DNA of 64,000 nucleotides from an uncultured Mycoplasmatota bacterium. GTDB lineage: Bacteria; Bacillota_I; Bacilli_A; RF39; UBA660. Each line of letters begins with the position of its first letter. Position 1 is the first letter of the stretch. The stretch is from the NCBI GenBank assembly GCA_900546715.1, contig UREA01000005.1:1-64000 (forward strand). Direction: 5' to 3'. This document shows, piece after piece, positions 54,664-64,000 of this stretch. Under the pieces are notes generated by a model. The model made no database searches. It was given only the letters and a program-made list of their open reading frames with translations, and was not told where the DNA came from. Position numbers and translations under genes: made by a program.

Positions 54664-56268
54664 TTACCAAATAGAATTTATTTTACTTTCAACTTGCACA
54701 GGATTAGCAAAACTCCACATAGTACCTTTTTGAGCTTTTTTCTTAACTCCCGTTTCAAAACAAAATGCTTTGACCTTATTAGCCCAAGCATCTACACCGT
54801 CAACAGAGCATTGTAATCCTTCATCACGAAACTCTTTGTATTTATCATCAGATAAACAATCTTTTACTTCACTCATAACAGATTCAACAGATGCTGCAAG
54901 AGTTTGTTTATCAGCAGCTTCTTTAAATGCACGAAGCTCAGATAGCTCTTTCTCCATATCTTTCATCTGCTTATCTTTGTCCATAATAATATTCTTATTA
55001 TCTTCAACATCTTTAGATAAACGATCTATTTCAGCCATCGCTTCATCAATAGACATTTCTTTTTTCTCAGACATTTTCTGATCCTTGTCTTTCTTCACAG
55101 TATCCCAATGAATATCTGCATCAACAGTTTTATCGTCTTTATCAACTTTTATATCGGCTTCTACACGATAACGAACATCATCCTTAGTATAAATAATATG
55201 ATCTTTTTCAATACTATCTACATAAGCATCTCTACCTTCATGCTCTTGAACTTCTTCGATAACATCGGCCCAAGCCTTACGACCTTCAATTTCATCAAAA
55301 TATTTGGTGCTCATTTCAGTGTCAGCCTCCTTTCCTTCTTTAAATAATCCTAATTTACGCTGAATCTTTTCTACCTTAGAAACAACAGAAGAAACATTTT
55401 CTTTTTTTGCATATCCTAAAGCAGAAGATAAACCATCTCTATTATAAACAAAAGTATCGCCTTTTAATTCCATAACAGGATATTTCAAATGCTCAGAAGG
55501 AGCGTCTTCCCACCCATCTTCTACAAGCATATAAACATCTTTAACAAGTGTATTTTTATTAGATGCTCCCATTATGTCATTTCGTAGTTTTGTTTTATCT
55601 ACTTCGCCCCAAGGCTTATCAGACAACGCCTCTTTTGATTTATCAATTTTATATTTCTTTTCTTCAGACATTCTATTTTTCCTTTGATCCATAAAATTTT
55701 CAAGATTTGAACATTTTTTCTTGCAATCTTCAAAAAAAGCATTTGCCTCTGTTTCAGAAAATCGAGTGAATACAATATCAGAACCTGGGCAACTTGGATT
55801 AATATGCTTCCCTAATGTAGTTACTCCTACAATATTAAAATCTAATACTTCATGTTCATCTTCTTCTGAAGTATGAACATTCATTTCTACACTCACATTT
55901 CTTAAATTATCAGATTCAAACATAGCACAATAATTTTTAGCATATACTTTACTAATAATTACATCAACATAAGATTTTAAATATCCATCTTCATCATAAA
56001 CAAAATCTACTTCTTGATCTCTTGGAACCATACCAACTATATATTCTTGTTCTGTATGAGTGCCGGCATCTACAACTCCTGTCATATCTGCTACAATCCA
56101 TTTACCAAGAACACTTGGTGCTGATTCCTTTAATACTGTCTCACTAATATTTAATTGGTGAGAATTAGGACGTGTTGAAAGAAAACCCATTTTCCCTATG
56201 GCAAATTCACTGTTTTCATATTCACTCGAATTTATTCTTTTTACTTCGTTAATAGAAAAACGAGCCAT
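54664..56268 (-). CDS. Prohead protease fused to a scaffold-like domain (534 aa)
   Basis: The start at 56268 (MARFSINEVKRI) follows GGGG; an upstream in-frame ATG lacks a site. N-terminal ~200 residues are protease-like (GFLSTRPNSHQLNISETVLK, MTGVVDAGTHTEQEYIVGMV, IVGVTTLGKHINPSCPGSDI). A middle domain (KPWGEVDKTKLRNDIMGASN, EDGWEDAPSEHLKYPVMEL) is common in proteins of Clostridia phages. The C-terminal part is a coiled coil (MSIDEAMAEIDRLSKDVEDN) typical of scaffolds. It should cleave capsid precursors during head maturation. Confidence 0.75.
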   Translation of the reverse strand: MARFSINEVKRINSSEYENSEFAIGKMGFLSTRPNSHQLNISETVLKESAPSVLGKWIVADMTGVVDAGTHTEQEYIVGMVPRDQEVDFVYDEDGYLKSYVDVIISKVYAKNYCAMFESDNLRNVSVEMNVHTSEEDEHEVLDFNIVGVTTLGKHINPSCPGSDIVFTRFSETEANAFFEDCKKKCSNLENFMDQRKNRMSEEKKYKIDKSKEALSDKPWGEVDKTKLRNDIMGASNKNTLVKDVYMLVEDGWEDAPSEHLKYPVMELKGDTFVYNRDGLSSALGYAKKENVSSVVSKVEKIQRKLGLFKEGKEADTEMSTKYFDEIEGRKAWADVIEEVQEHEGRDAYVDSIEKDHIIYTKDDVRYRVEADIKVDKDDKTVDADIHWDTVKKDKDQKMSEKKEMSIDEAMAEIDRLSKDVEDNKNIIMDKDKQMKDMEKELSELRAFKEAADKQTLAASVESVMSEVKDCLSDDKYKEFRDEGLQCSVDGVDAWANKVKAFCFETGVKKKAQKGTMWSFANPVQVESKINSIW

Positions 56269-56325
56269 TTTCCCCAATTCTTTCTCACTCCCTTCTATCA
56301 TTTAATTATATATAAAATCGTTAAA

Positions 56326-56505
56326 TTAATAACGATTTTTTATTTTATTCAGAATTTTTTCTAACTTTTTTCCCTTTTTAAAGTACAAATTACCTTCATA
56401 ATCTTTCCACTCAGGCGGTAATCCTGCTTGATGAATTTTAATAGCTTCTTCCCCATCTGCTACATAATATAATTCATAATTAGAAGGTTCCCCAATACGT
56501 ATCAT
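56326..56505 (-). CDS. Small protein (59 aa) between protease and ferritin-like gene
   Basis: Reads MIRIGEPSNYELYYVADGEE and ends KILNKIKNRY. AGAGGA lies before the ATG at 56505. The C-terminal half is basic. A real small gene by position; function unknown. Confidence 0.65.
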   Translation of the reverse strand: MIRIGEPSNYELYYVADGEEAIKIHQAGLPPEWKDYEGNLYFKKGKKLEKILNKIKNRY

Positions 56506-56533
56506 TTTATATCCTCTTCAAAAATAATTGATT

Positions 56534-57046
56534 TTAATTATCTTTACCTAAAATCCAAAATCCATCAATATGTCTGTCAAAACTGGGATTAGTTCCATAA
56601 ATAGATATTTTATCACTTAATAAAATAGCTTGTTCAACTATTTCATTAAAATCTTCTAACATATCAAGCATATCTACATAAACATGTAAATCATCATTAT
56701 GTTGTGCTATTTTACAAACACCCATCATAGCAATTTGAAAATCTAACATTCTTTCTTCCATATCTTTAATAATTTCTTCCACCGAAGAATAATCTTGTCC
56801 AGCCGATGGAGTGGCAGGATAATAAACTGGAATATTATATCTTTCTAAGGTCTTTTCTCCAATTTCATCTGCCAATAATGGAAAATAATGCGCTATACCT
56901 TTATGAATTAAATTGGATGTATTATTATATGCAAATTTTGTTCCCAAAATAGACACTAAACGATCTAAATATCTATTTTCAACAAAACATTTGCCAATTA
57001 ATTCAATTAAAGAGTTTTGAGTCTCTTGAGTTACAATCATTTTCAT
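56534..57046 (-). CDS. Ferritin/Dps-like helical protein (170 aa)
   Basis: Four-helix pattern with regularly placed His, Asp and Glu (IHKGIAHYFPLLADEIGEKT, DMEERMLDFQIAMMGVCKIA, DLHVYVDMLDMLEDFNEIVE). This resembles ferritin-like bundles, which in phages occur near head genes. Iron binding cannot be shown from the sequence. Confidence 0.55.
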   Translation of the reverse strand: MKMIVTQETQNSLIELIGKCFVENRYLDRLVSILGTKFAYNNTSNLIHKGIAHYFPLLADEIGEKTLERYNIPVYYPATPSAGQDYSSVEEIIKDMEERMLDFQIAMMGVCKIAQHNDDLHVYVDMLDMLEDFNEIVEQAILLSDKISIYGTNPSFDRHIDGFWILGKDN

Positions 57047-57056
57047 CTCTACCTTA

Positions 57057-58625
57057 TCAAATATTACTTTCTACATCTCTATTCATTTGACCAGATTCAG
57101 ATAAATCTATGTCATCTTTTTTAGGACGCCCTGGACTATTCTGCCCCGTAGTATTAGAATTCAACATTAATGTACTAAATTTATTTATCCAATCGCTATA
57201 TTTAGACTCTTCTAAACTTCTCTCAAAAATTTGAGGTTCTATTCCCATTGCAGAAGCCCACATACTTTGATTCAGAACTAATCCTTTATCAGCCAATTTA
57301 CAAATTCTGTCAAACCGTTTTTCTCTATCAAAAGAATAAGTACATCCAGAAAAATGAAATTTAAATTTATATTTTTTAGTTAATTGATTAACATAATAAT
57401 CTAAAAAGTTCTCAAACTGATAATACATAGAACTCATAGTATTATATTGATCTGTGATTCCAGCTTCAATTTCCGCATTACTCATTCTATCAGATGAATA
57501 AATAATTCTACTAACACCAGAACCAACACCAGCAGAAGTTGATAATTGATCTTGATACATAGAACTATTATTATCATTAAATTGATAATATTTGGTATTT
57601 TCAGTAGGAAGGGCACCTAATTTAATTTGCCGACCTAATCCTTCTTTAGCTTTCCCCATAAAACTGCCTAATGTAACAGGATCAATAGCAAACTGATTAG
57701 CTTTTGTTCCTGATTTAGCGTTATCAAATAATCTTATTTCGCCAGCTAAAATGGCAGAAGCAGCAATTATATCTTTATCATATTGTAATTTTTCTATTTC
57801 ATCATTTCTAATAGCATTCTTTAGAAAAGGTGCCAAAAACGGAACTTGAGCAAAATTATTAGGATTCCATTTAAAAGCCCATGCCCCGTTTTCAGGAGAA
57901 GTCTGTGCCCAATATGCAAATTGTCCAGTTCTATTATTTAAAGGATTTGTCGGCCTATAATTAATAGGATTTTTTACATCTTCAAATACTCTTTTATAAG
58001 TTTTAGCTAAAGAAGGATCATATCCATCAAGATCAGTTCCCGGTTGTAAAAAGTAATTAAAATCAAAATCCCAAAGCAATCCTTTTTCCCATTTTCCAGT
58101 TAATAAACAGTAATCTTGAGGCATGGTTTGTAAAGCAAATTTCATGCCTTTATTGCCCCATTTGGTTTTTCTATACCATACAAAATCTGTCTCGTGGGCA
58201 AGAACCTCAACTAATACTTCTTTAAATTCTTTTTTATATTTAAAATTATCAAGGAAATTATATACTCTTTTTTTATCTTCTTTATATAAATCCGATTGAT
58301 AATCTTCTTCTGTAAAAGCATTGACACAAGTTAAATCTAAATCAAAAGCCAAAACATTTGCATAGCTATACAAAGTTCTTTTAAATATCATATCAAATTG
58401 AGTCATAAACTCTGTATATCCTTGCAAATTTTTCTCGTTCTGTTTATATTCAGACAATGCTTCACAAATTTTATTAAATGTAGGGATTCGTGGATTATTA
58501 TTCAAATTTTGTAATAATTGATTACTTAACCAAGGAGTAAACAGTCCATAATTCTCAGAATAATATAGACCCTGAGCAAAATCAATTACATCTTTTACTC
58601 TTTCTTTACTAATATAATCAGACAT
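57057..58625 (-). CDS. Portal protein (522 aa)
   Basis: Follows the large terminase gene. Sequence features of the portal core: ETDFVWYRKTKWGNKGMKFA, MPQDYCLLTGKWEKGLLWDF, then IEAGITDQYNTMSSMYYQFE and KYKFKFHFSGCTYSFDREKR. Forms the dodecameric ring through which DNA enters and leaves the head. Order terminase, portal, protease, capsid is canonical. Confidence 0.75.
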   Translation of the reverse strand: MSDYISKERVKDVIDFAQGLYYSENYGLFTPWLSNQLLQNLNNNPRIPTFNKICEALSEYKQNEKNLQGYTEFMTQFDMIFKRTLYSYANVLAFDLDLTCVNAFTEEDYQSDLYKEDKKRVYNFLDNFKYKKEFKEVLVEVLAHETDFVWYRKTKWGNKGMKFALQTMPQDYCLLTGKWEKGLLWDFDFNYFLQPGTDLDGYDPSLAKTYKRVFEDVKNPINYRPTNPLNNRTGQFAYWAQTSPENGAWAFKWNPNNFAQVPFLAPFLKNAIRNDEIEKLQYDKDIIAASAILAGEIRLFDNAKSGTKANQFAIDPVTLGSFMGKAKEGLGRQIKLGALPTENTKYYQFNDNNSSMYQDQLSTSAGVGSGVSRIIYSSDRMSNAEIEAGITDQYNTMSSMYYQFENFLDYYVNQLTKKYKFKFHFSGCTYSFDREKRFDRICKLADKGLVLNQSMWASAMGIEPQIFERSLEESKYSDWINKFSTLMLNSNTTGQNSPGRPKKDDIDLSESGQMNRDVESNI

Positions 58626-58638
58626 TTTTCCTCCTTTC

Positions 58639-60495
58639 TCACCAAATTAATTGAATTGAATTTAAATCTATTTCTTCTTGTTGTTGATTTTTTGCATATC
58701 TATTGTCAAACCGTTCAGCAATATAATTGGCATAAGCAAGCACGATTGCCCTATCCTTAAATCCTGAACGAGGTTCTTTTAATCTTACTAAACCATTTCT
58801 ATATTCAGCAGATAAATTTACACATTCATGTATTAATTCATCTGTTTGTCCATAAGGAGCTATTGAATAAGCATATTGATCTGGAGTTAATTTATAAAAT
58901 TCTCCATTATCCTCTAAATTGTTTTGAGCTTCCTCAGCATTAATTAAAAATTTAATATTATTAATTTCAAGCTGCTTTTTTAAACTTTGCCAAACCAAAC
59001 TATTTAATTCCAAAGTACCAATAAAAGGAATTAAACAAGGAATCGCATTTTTATCAACTGTTCTATTAGATAACTCTTCCATTTTCCCAGAAGTTATTAT
59101 TTGAACATCTTTGTCTAAACATAAAGTAAAACCACTATTATTCCAATAAAAACCTCTTTCAGGATGTTCTGTTTTATTAGAGAGAAAATCATATATTGTT
59201 TCACCACCAGACCTGTTATCATATATTAAATAATCAGCCTGATAATCATAATATAATTCTTTCATTCTTAAAACAATTTGATCGGCTCGGCCCCCTGGAC
59301 GTGTCTCTATATAGTCTATATGTCTTTCAAAAGAAAACTTTTTCCAATGTAAAGACATGCACATAAAAACTGTATGGTCATTATTTTGTCTTGAACTATT
59401 TCCACTAAAAGCCAGGTCTGCTATAACAAATCTAATTTCATTCAATTTTTTATCTTGCATAGACAAAGGCGCTTCATCAATAATATCTTTGATTTTAGGA
59501 GGATAAAAACATTGACTTAATACTTGATTATTTCTAAATGATTCAATATTAAAATAACCATTTTCATTTATACGGAACATTTCATTTAAAATTTCCATAC
59601 GAAAATCTGTTGTTGTCATAGATTTTTTATTTTTCCTATAATCTGCCCAAGTTCTTGACCCATCTTCAATAGCTGTGAAAATATCCTGCGCAAAAGGAAT
59701 AAATCTTTCATGTTTAGAAGTATAATAATGCTTTGTAGTATCTATAAATTTTTTAAAAAACCACTCATAACTATATCTGGCAGAAGTTATATACATTGAC
59801 TTAGCTTCTTCTTGCCATCTTTTTGTATTGTATTTTGGATTCGACAAATATTTAGCTTGACGAACATGCCCCATAGGTTCAAATACAGAAGAAATAATAC
59901 TTGGTTTTAATAATCTCGTCTCTTCATATATATTATAGGTTGAACGCGATCCTCTACTTGATTCGAGGCAAGGTAAAACCGTTATAGTTGAACCATTTAG
60001 TTTATTTTCTACTGTATAAGCGCCCTCAGCAGTATTTGATTTAGTAATTACTATATACTCATTTTCATACATATATAATAAATAAGGAGATAATTTTTTT
60101 ATAATTTCATCTCTTATTTTCTTTTCAACTAATTTTGCTGCTTGAGGTATAGTAGAAGAAGTTATAACAATTTCTGAATAAGGATATAAAGAAAAAGCAC
60201 ATATTGCAGCAATACCAGCACGAAAAGATTTTGCAGCACCTCTTGTTGCTATTTCAAAATATTCATTAGCAACTCCAGCCATATGTAAAGAAAATTTTTG
60301 TAATGGATATAATTTAATTTGCAAAACTTGTTCACAAAACAAATCCCAATTTCTTCTATAATATGATATCCACTTTTTTACATTAGCTCTTTGTTTTTCT
60401 GAAAGCCAAGAATCATAATTTATATTAGTAGTAGATAATTGTTTATTTAGAAATTGACGACGTAAATTTTTCCCATGATTAATAGGTAAACTCAT
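58639..60495 (-). CDS. terL: Terminase large subunit (618 aa)
   Basis: DNA-packaging ATPase and nuclease. Walker A-like ATRGAAKSF (residues 83-91), Walker B and catalytic Glu in YNIYEETRLL (about 193), then the RNase H nuclease part (IADLAFSGNSSRQNNDHTVF, about 355; LIYDNRSGGETIYDFLSN). Typical length for this family. It lies between the candidate small subunit and the portal gene. Confidence 0.88.
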   Translation of the reverse strand: MSLPINHGKNLRRQFLNKQLSTTNINYDSWLSEKQRANVKKWISYYRRNWDLFCEQVLQIKLYPLQKFSLHMAGVANEYFEIATRGAAKSFRAGIAAICAFSLYPYSEIVITSSTIPQAAKLVEKKIRDEIIKKLSPYLLYMYENEYIVITKSNTAEGAYTVENKLNGSTITVLPCLESSRGSRSTYNIYEETRLLKPSIISSVFEPMGHVRQAKYLSNPKYNTKRWQEEAKSMYITSARYSYEWFFKKFIDTTKHYYTSKHERFIPFAQDIFTAIEDGSRTWADYRKNKKSMTTTDFRMEILNEMFRINENGYFNIESFRNNQVLSQCFYPPKIKDIIDEAPLSMQDKKLNEIRFVIADLAFSGNSSRQNNDHTVFMCMSLHWKKFSFERHIDYIETRPGGRADQIVLRMKELYYDYQADYLIYDNRSGGETIYDFLSNKTEHPERGFYWNNSGFTLCLDKDVQIITSGKMEELSNRTVDKNAIPCLIPFIGTLELNSLVWQSLKKQLEINNIKFLINAEEAQNNLEDNGEFYKLTPDQYAYSIAPYGQTDELIHECVNLSAEYRNGLVRLKEPRSGFKDRAIVLAYANYIAERFDNRYAKNQQQEEIDLNSIQLIW

Positions 60496-60501
60496 ACTTT
60501 A

Positions 60502-61368
60502 TCATTCCTCTTCAATAGGAATATCTGGATATATAGTATCACCTGTCAAAATATTTTTCATAGACCTCATCCAACTATTATAAATCTTTTCATAACCTGC
60601 AATATCACTATATTTTGCTCGATCTTCTTCTTCCGCTGGTTCAGTTTCTTCTATCATCCAAGCAATTCTATCAATAAATTTTTGGCGTTCATCTTTTTGA
60701 TTTATAGAAAAGTCATTCATTTTTAACAAATTAAGTTGCTTATTCAAACTTTCTTGAGCACGACTAATCTCTGTACCATCATTAATCTCATTGGCTTTTC
60801 GCAATCTTAATTCACATTTCGCCAAATCTCTAAATCTTTTTTCTAAATTAACATCTATATCTAATAATTCAGAAGTATATTCTTCATACGTTTTATTTAA
60901 AAACTCATAAGATTCTCGGTCAAGTTGTTTAGTATTTATATCAACATAAAAATTACCCCAAATTTTTCTTTCTTCTTCTAAATTCAATTCTTGCTTTGGG
61001 ACAATTTCATCTTTTTTTATTTGAATTAGATCATCTAACATGACATCACTTTCCCAAAATCCGTTCACAAGACGACCATCTTCTATCAAAGTTTTTAAAT
61101 ACAATAATAAATAATCTTTTCCTCTACGTCCAGCAGAAGGATAAGTTTCTACAATTTTCCATATTTCAGAAATAAAAGGAATGCCAATTTCAGATAACAC
61201 CAGCCAAAAAGCAGCAGATTTTTTATCTAATATATTTTCATACTCTTTTAATTTTTGTCCACAGCAATTTTTGCATAAAAATATATATTCTTCTTTAATT
61301 TTAGGAGATTTATAAAATTCTTTAGAATCTTTTATTTCTCCACAACACCCACATAATTTTCTTCCCAT
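60502..61368 (-). CDS. Zinc-finger protein next to the terminase (288 aa)
   Basis: N-terminal zinc-binding segment CGCCGEIKDSKEFYK then CKNCCG. The remainder is helical (YLLLYLKTLIEDGRLVNGFW, ELDRESYEFLNKTYEEYTSE-type). It ends 7 bases before terL. Position suggests terminase small subunit or packaging accessory protein, but no HTH is obvious. Confidence 0.55.
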   Translation of the reverse strand: MGRKLCGCCGEIKDSKEFYKSPKIKEEYIFLCKNCCGQKLKEYENILDKKSAAFWLVLSEIGIPFISEIWKIVETYPSAGRRGKDYLLLYLKTLIEDGRLVNGFWESDVMLDDLIQIKKDEIVPKQELNLEEERKIWGNFYVDINTKQLDRESYEFLNKTYEEYTSELLDIDVNLEKRFRDLAKCELRLRKANEINDGTEISRAQESLNKQLNLLKMNDFSINQKDERQKFIDRIAWMIEETEPAEEEDRAKYSDIAGYEKIYNSWMRSMKNILTGDTIYPDIPIEEE

Positions 61369-61387
61369 TTTTCCTTTATTCTAATAT

Positions 61388-62611
61388 TTAGTTTAAATAT
61401 ATAACCTTTTCCCAAGTTTTATTATTGTCTTCAAATAATATAAATTTAGCTCCAGCTCTTGCTAATTTACGATTCTTCCGACTAAATTCATCTATTCCAA
61501 TTAAACTTGGAACTATTATTATTTCTTTGTCGCCAGTAGGACTATATCCAAGACTTATTTGTTCTTGATGATGAAAATGCCCCATTAATAAAATATCAAT
61601 AGTAATATTATGATATTGTTCCCAATAAGATATTTCATTAATATTTTTTTTGCTATCATCTCCATGAATAGCTAAAATATTAATACCTTCAATTTGTTTA
61701 AAACTAAAATCACTATAAGGATCAACTTTAATATTCTGATTATCTTTTAATCTTAAAGCTATAAACTCTCTGATTACTTTACCTAAATTTTCAGATTCCC
61801 AATTCCTCCCTGTTGAAATCAATCTTAATTCAGAATGATTTCCTCCTAAACATGAAAATTCAATTTGAATATTTAATTCATTTTGTATTTTATTTAAAAA
61901 TTGAGATATCATTTCAGCATATTGTAAAACACTATCAATAACACCTGTTTTTAATTTAGCTATATCTGATAATCTTAATATATTTTGTATACCATCACCA
62001 AGATCAAAAACAATTAATTTTTTATTATTAAAATTATTTTTATAATCTTTAATAACTGTATCAGCTAATTTATTTAATCTTTTTTTTAATATATCTGGAG
62101 AATAAATATTTATAGGTTCATTAAACACTGTTTGCATATTAATCTCAACACCATTGTGAGCGTCAGATATACAAAGTACAGCAGTTTGTTTACTATTAAA
62201 TTTGTCTTGTATAGTATTAGAAAAAATTAAAGCAGGCATATTATCAATAGCTTCTTTAATTTTTTCATTAAATAATTCAAAACGTGAAATATCTCTAACG
62301 TATTGATTATATTCTAAATTAATTGTTTGTATTTTTTTGCGTTCTTTTTCCAATTCTTTTTTAGCAATTAAAATTTCTTGTAATTTATTTTCATCTTGAA
62401 TATTGTTAATTTCATCGTTTTCAAGAATTGATAAAAATTTTTCAAAAAATACAAAACAACGTCGAGTATTTTCTTCTCCATATATATTTTCATTTAACAA
62501 AGATTTAGCCCATTCTTTATAACTAATAGTTTTATTAGATAATGCCCGAGTTACTCTTTTAGAAAAAGATAAATAAGATTCATTTTTTTTTCTATCCATT
62601 TTTTTTATCAT
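61388..62611 (-). CDS. Calcineurin-like metallophosphoesterase (407 aa)
   Basis: All five motifs of the superfamily are present: CISDAHNG (about residue 150), FDLGDGIQ (about 205), LGGNHSEL (about 255), AIHGDD (about 320) and MGHFHHQ (about 345). A helical ~120-residue N-terminus precedes. The family in phages includes DNA-end and nucleotide phosphatases. It overlaps the upstream HU-like gene by about 20 bases. Confidence 0.8.
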   Translation of the reverse strand: MIKKMDRKKNESYLSFSKRVTRALSNKTISYKEWAKSLLNENIYGEENTRRCFVFFEKFLSILENDEINNIQDENKLQEILIAKKELEKERKKIQTINLEYNQYVRDISRFELFNEKIKEAIDNMPALIFSNTIQDKFNSKQTAVLCISDAHNGVEINMQTVFNEPINIYSPDILKKRLNKLADTVIKDYKNNFNNKKLIVFDLGDGIQNILRLSDIAKLKTGVIDSVLQYAEMISQFLNKIQNELNIQIEFSCLGGNHSELRLISTGRNWESENLGKVIREFIALRLKDNQNIKVDPYSDFSFKQIEGINILAIHGDDSKKNINEISYWEQYHNITIDILLMGHFHHQEQISLGYSPTGDKEIIIVPSLIGIDEFSRKNRKLARAGAKFILFEDNNKTWEKVIYLN

Positions 62612-63074
62612 CAATCATTTTCTTAAAATCTTTTTTAGAATTTTCAATTCTAACGCTACTAATACTACCATAGCTTTCTAATTTTTGAGCTCTAACTTCT
62701 CTTAAATAATCTCTTTTACTCAATTTTTGATTTTTCAATCTTTTTCTAAATTGCTTAGTTACTCCTTGCATATTTATATCATTAATAAAATGATCGCTTG
62801 CCGTAAAGAAAGGAACATCACGTTCTGGAACTCTATAAGTAACTAAATTACCTTTAGGATCATGTTGCACAGACATTTGTTCTTTCATTCTTTTAGTATA
62901 GAAATTTCCAATAAATGGTACTCTACATTTTCCTTTATAATATACTTCATGTATTATAAACTCTAAAAAACCTTGTTCCCAATATTCTTTTACTTTTTCT
63001 GGAGAAATATTCAATTTTTTACTTACTCCAATATAAAATTCCTTGTCAGTCAAATATGTTATTTTTGAAGCCAT
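62592..63074 (-). CDS. HU/IHF-like DNA-binding protein 2 (160 aa)
   Basis: Start at 63074 with AGAGGA upstream. The N-terminal ~90 residues resemble the HU/IHF fold (YIGVSKKLNISPEKVKEYWE-type, GKCRVPFIGNFYTKR), followed by a basic tail (KQFRKRLKNQKLSKRDYLRE). A paralogue of the gene just upstream. Possibly DNA condensation or packaging-related. Confidence 0.65.
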   Translation of the reverse strand: MASKITYLTDKEFYIGVSKKLNISPEKVKEYWEQGFLEFIIHEVYYKGKCRVPFIGNFYTKRMKEQMSVQHDPKGNLVTYRVPERDVPFFTASDHFINDINMQGVTKQFRKRLKNQKLSKRDYLREVRAQKLESYGSISSVRIENSKKDFKKMIDDKKNG

Positions 63075-63075
63075 A

Positions 63076-63420
63076 TTATTCCTCTTTGTCAAAAAATTCG
63101 GTTTTCCTTTTTAATCTTTTTCTGAAAGCTGAACTAAATTTAATACGCGGGTCTAAATATCCTGGATAATCTTTAGGAGGTAAAAATTCTCCTTTAGCCG
63201 GATTAAAATATACTTTATTTAATCTTGGAGGTTTTACTTTAAAACTAATTTTACCAATATTCAATACTTGAATGTCAATATAATTAGCTAAACATTCTTC
63301 TACAATGTCCTCATAAACTTTAAATACTTCTTTAATTGCTGAATAAGGAACACCAGTTCTATTCATAATTTCCGTATATGCTTCTTGATTTGTAATATAA
63401 GGATATTGTTTCTTTCCCAT
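63076..63420 (-). CDS. HU/IHF-like DNA-binding protein 1 (114 aa)
   Basis: ITNQEAYTEIMNRTGVPYSA, DIQVLNIGKISFKVKPPRLN follow the HU/IHF pattern (NIGKISFKVK is the beta-arm entry). Ends basic (AFRKRLKRKTEFFDKEE). GGGAG before the ATG. Tandem with its paralogue downstream. Confidence 0.68.
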   Translation of the reverse strand: MGKKQYPYITNQEAYTEIMNRTGVPYSAIKEVFKVYEDIVEECLANYIDIQVLNIGKISFKVKPPRLNKVYFNPAKGEFLPPKDYPGYLDPRIKFSSAFRKRLKRKTEFFDKEE

Positions 63421-63495
63421 TTTTATTCTCCCTATTTGTTTCTATTTTATTTATTAAATATAATAATATTTTATATATTTCAATAGATTGTCGGC

Positions 63496-63999
63496 TTATT
63501 CTGAGTTCCGTTTTTCTTTTTTCCTTTGATTTTTCAGTTGTAATGAGCATTTTTCACTACAGGTTAGAGTATGTAATGCCATGTTTTTAGGAATAAATCT
63601 TCTTCCACAAACAATGCAGATTCTACTTTTAGGGTCTAAATTATTTTGTATATTGTCTATCATCACATCACCAAAACAATCCCATAGTCCTTTTTTAGCA
63701 GAAGTTTTTCTAACTGTATATAAATAAGCAACTAAAGTATTCACAATATATTTAATATCTTCTCCGCTTTCCTCAATAATTTTCTCTCTCATATTTTTGT
63801 ATTTATACATATCTTGATTTTTTATCCCTTTGTTCTTTTCTTTGAAGGTATGTAATCGTTTATTATAATAATCATAAAGCTGTATTATTGAATTATTATC
63901 AGAGATATTAAAACCAAAATTTAAGTCCATTAACATACGATAATCAAATTTATTAATAGATTCAGAAAAAATTATCTTAGAATCCGGTATTTTTTCGGC
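63496..63999 (-). CDS. Zinc-finger protein, open at the window edge
   Basis: Frame is open to the last bases, so the N-terminus lies beyond the window (in-frame Met at 63936). C-terminal zinc-binding motif RICIVCGRRFIPKNMALHTL then CSEKC, with a helical N-terminal part (GEDIKYIVNTLVAYLYTVRK). Gene order suggests a phage DNA-binding or packaging accessory protein. Confidence 0.6.
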   Translation of the reverse strand, partial: AEKIPDSKIIFSESINKFDYRMLMDLNFGFNISDNNSIIQLYDYYNKRLHTFKEKNKGIKNQDMYKYKNMREKIIEESGEDIKYIVNTLVAYLYTVRKTSAKKGLWDCFGDVMIDNIQNNLDPKSRICIVCGRRFIPKNMALHTLTCSEKCSLQLKNQRKKEKRNSE

Positions 64000-64000
64000 T

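Noticed and set aside
1..64000. CRISPR arrays, tRNA genes, rRNA, diversity-generating retroelement
   Set aside because: No repeat-spacer pattern, cloverleaf, rRNA segment or reverse transcriptase was recognised by eye.

Overview
This window reads as part of a large, AT-rich, tailed bacteriophage (siphovirus-type) genome. The host is probably an anaerobic Firmicute of the Clostridia. Evidence for that: an oxygen-independent ribonucleotide reductase (NrdD), an endolysin of the kind seen in Oscillospiraceae-type phages, Clostridium-like ribosome binding sites and promoters, and a CptN-like type III toxin, a family I know from gut Clostridia. The host assignment is inference. No integrase, rRNA, tRNA or CRISPR array was seen. 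Standard stop codons are used.

Layout. 1-2415: 5'-truncated nrdD interrupted by a LAGLIDADG intein. 2480-6640: an accessory island with a small RNA followed by a broken ORF, an XRE regulator, a frameshifted IS4-type transposase, a membrane protein, a CptI/CptN-like type III toxin-antitoxin locus, and an unassigned ~220-nt structured RNA with its own promoter and terminator. 6746-21795 (plus strand): replication and nucleotide genes (cysteine desulfurase-like protein, TOPRIM primase, amidase endolysin, dCMP deaminase, RecJ-like exonuclease, DNA polymerase III alpha, RecD-like helicase, dUTPase). The polymerase gene is split by two group I introns, the second carrying a DNA methyltransferase. 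21856-63999 (minus strand, converging on a terminator at 21821-21854): the late operon, transcribed from right to left: HU-like proteins, metallophosphoesterase, terminase, portal, protease/scaffold, capsid, connectors, major tail protein, tail chaperone, RuvC, tape measure, tail tip, tail fibres and holin.

The most striking property is the density of self-splicing elements: one intein and seven group I introns. I could place exon-intron borders from protein continuity plus P1 pairing. Four introns crowd into the first ~0.7 kb of coding sequence of the tape-measure gene, two lie at the active-site motifs of DNA polymerase, and one lies in the major tail protein gene with an EDxHD/Vsr-like homing endonuclease. 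Two introns carry non-homing cargo: a methyltransferase and a small membrane protein with its own promoter.

Other second-look items: poly-G tracts of 8, 9 and 10 in tail-fibre genes, the G9 putting one gene out of frame, which suggests phase variation; an in-frame TAA and a probable +1 frame change in the major tail protein gene; a second CptI-like RNA not followed by an intact toxin; and sharply bounded GC-rich patches inside otherwise AT-rich genes (nrdD, endolysin, a small ORF), which suggest gene conversion from a GC-richer host or relative. The functional picture is an intron-laden phage with its own replisome and anaerobic dNTP supply, a defence or addiction module, and variable tail tips.
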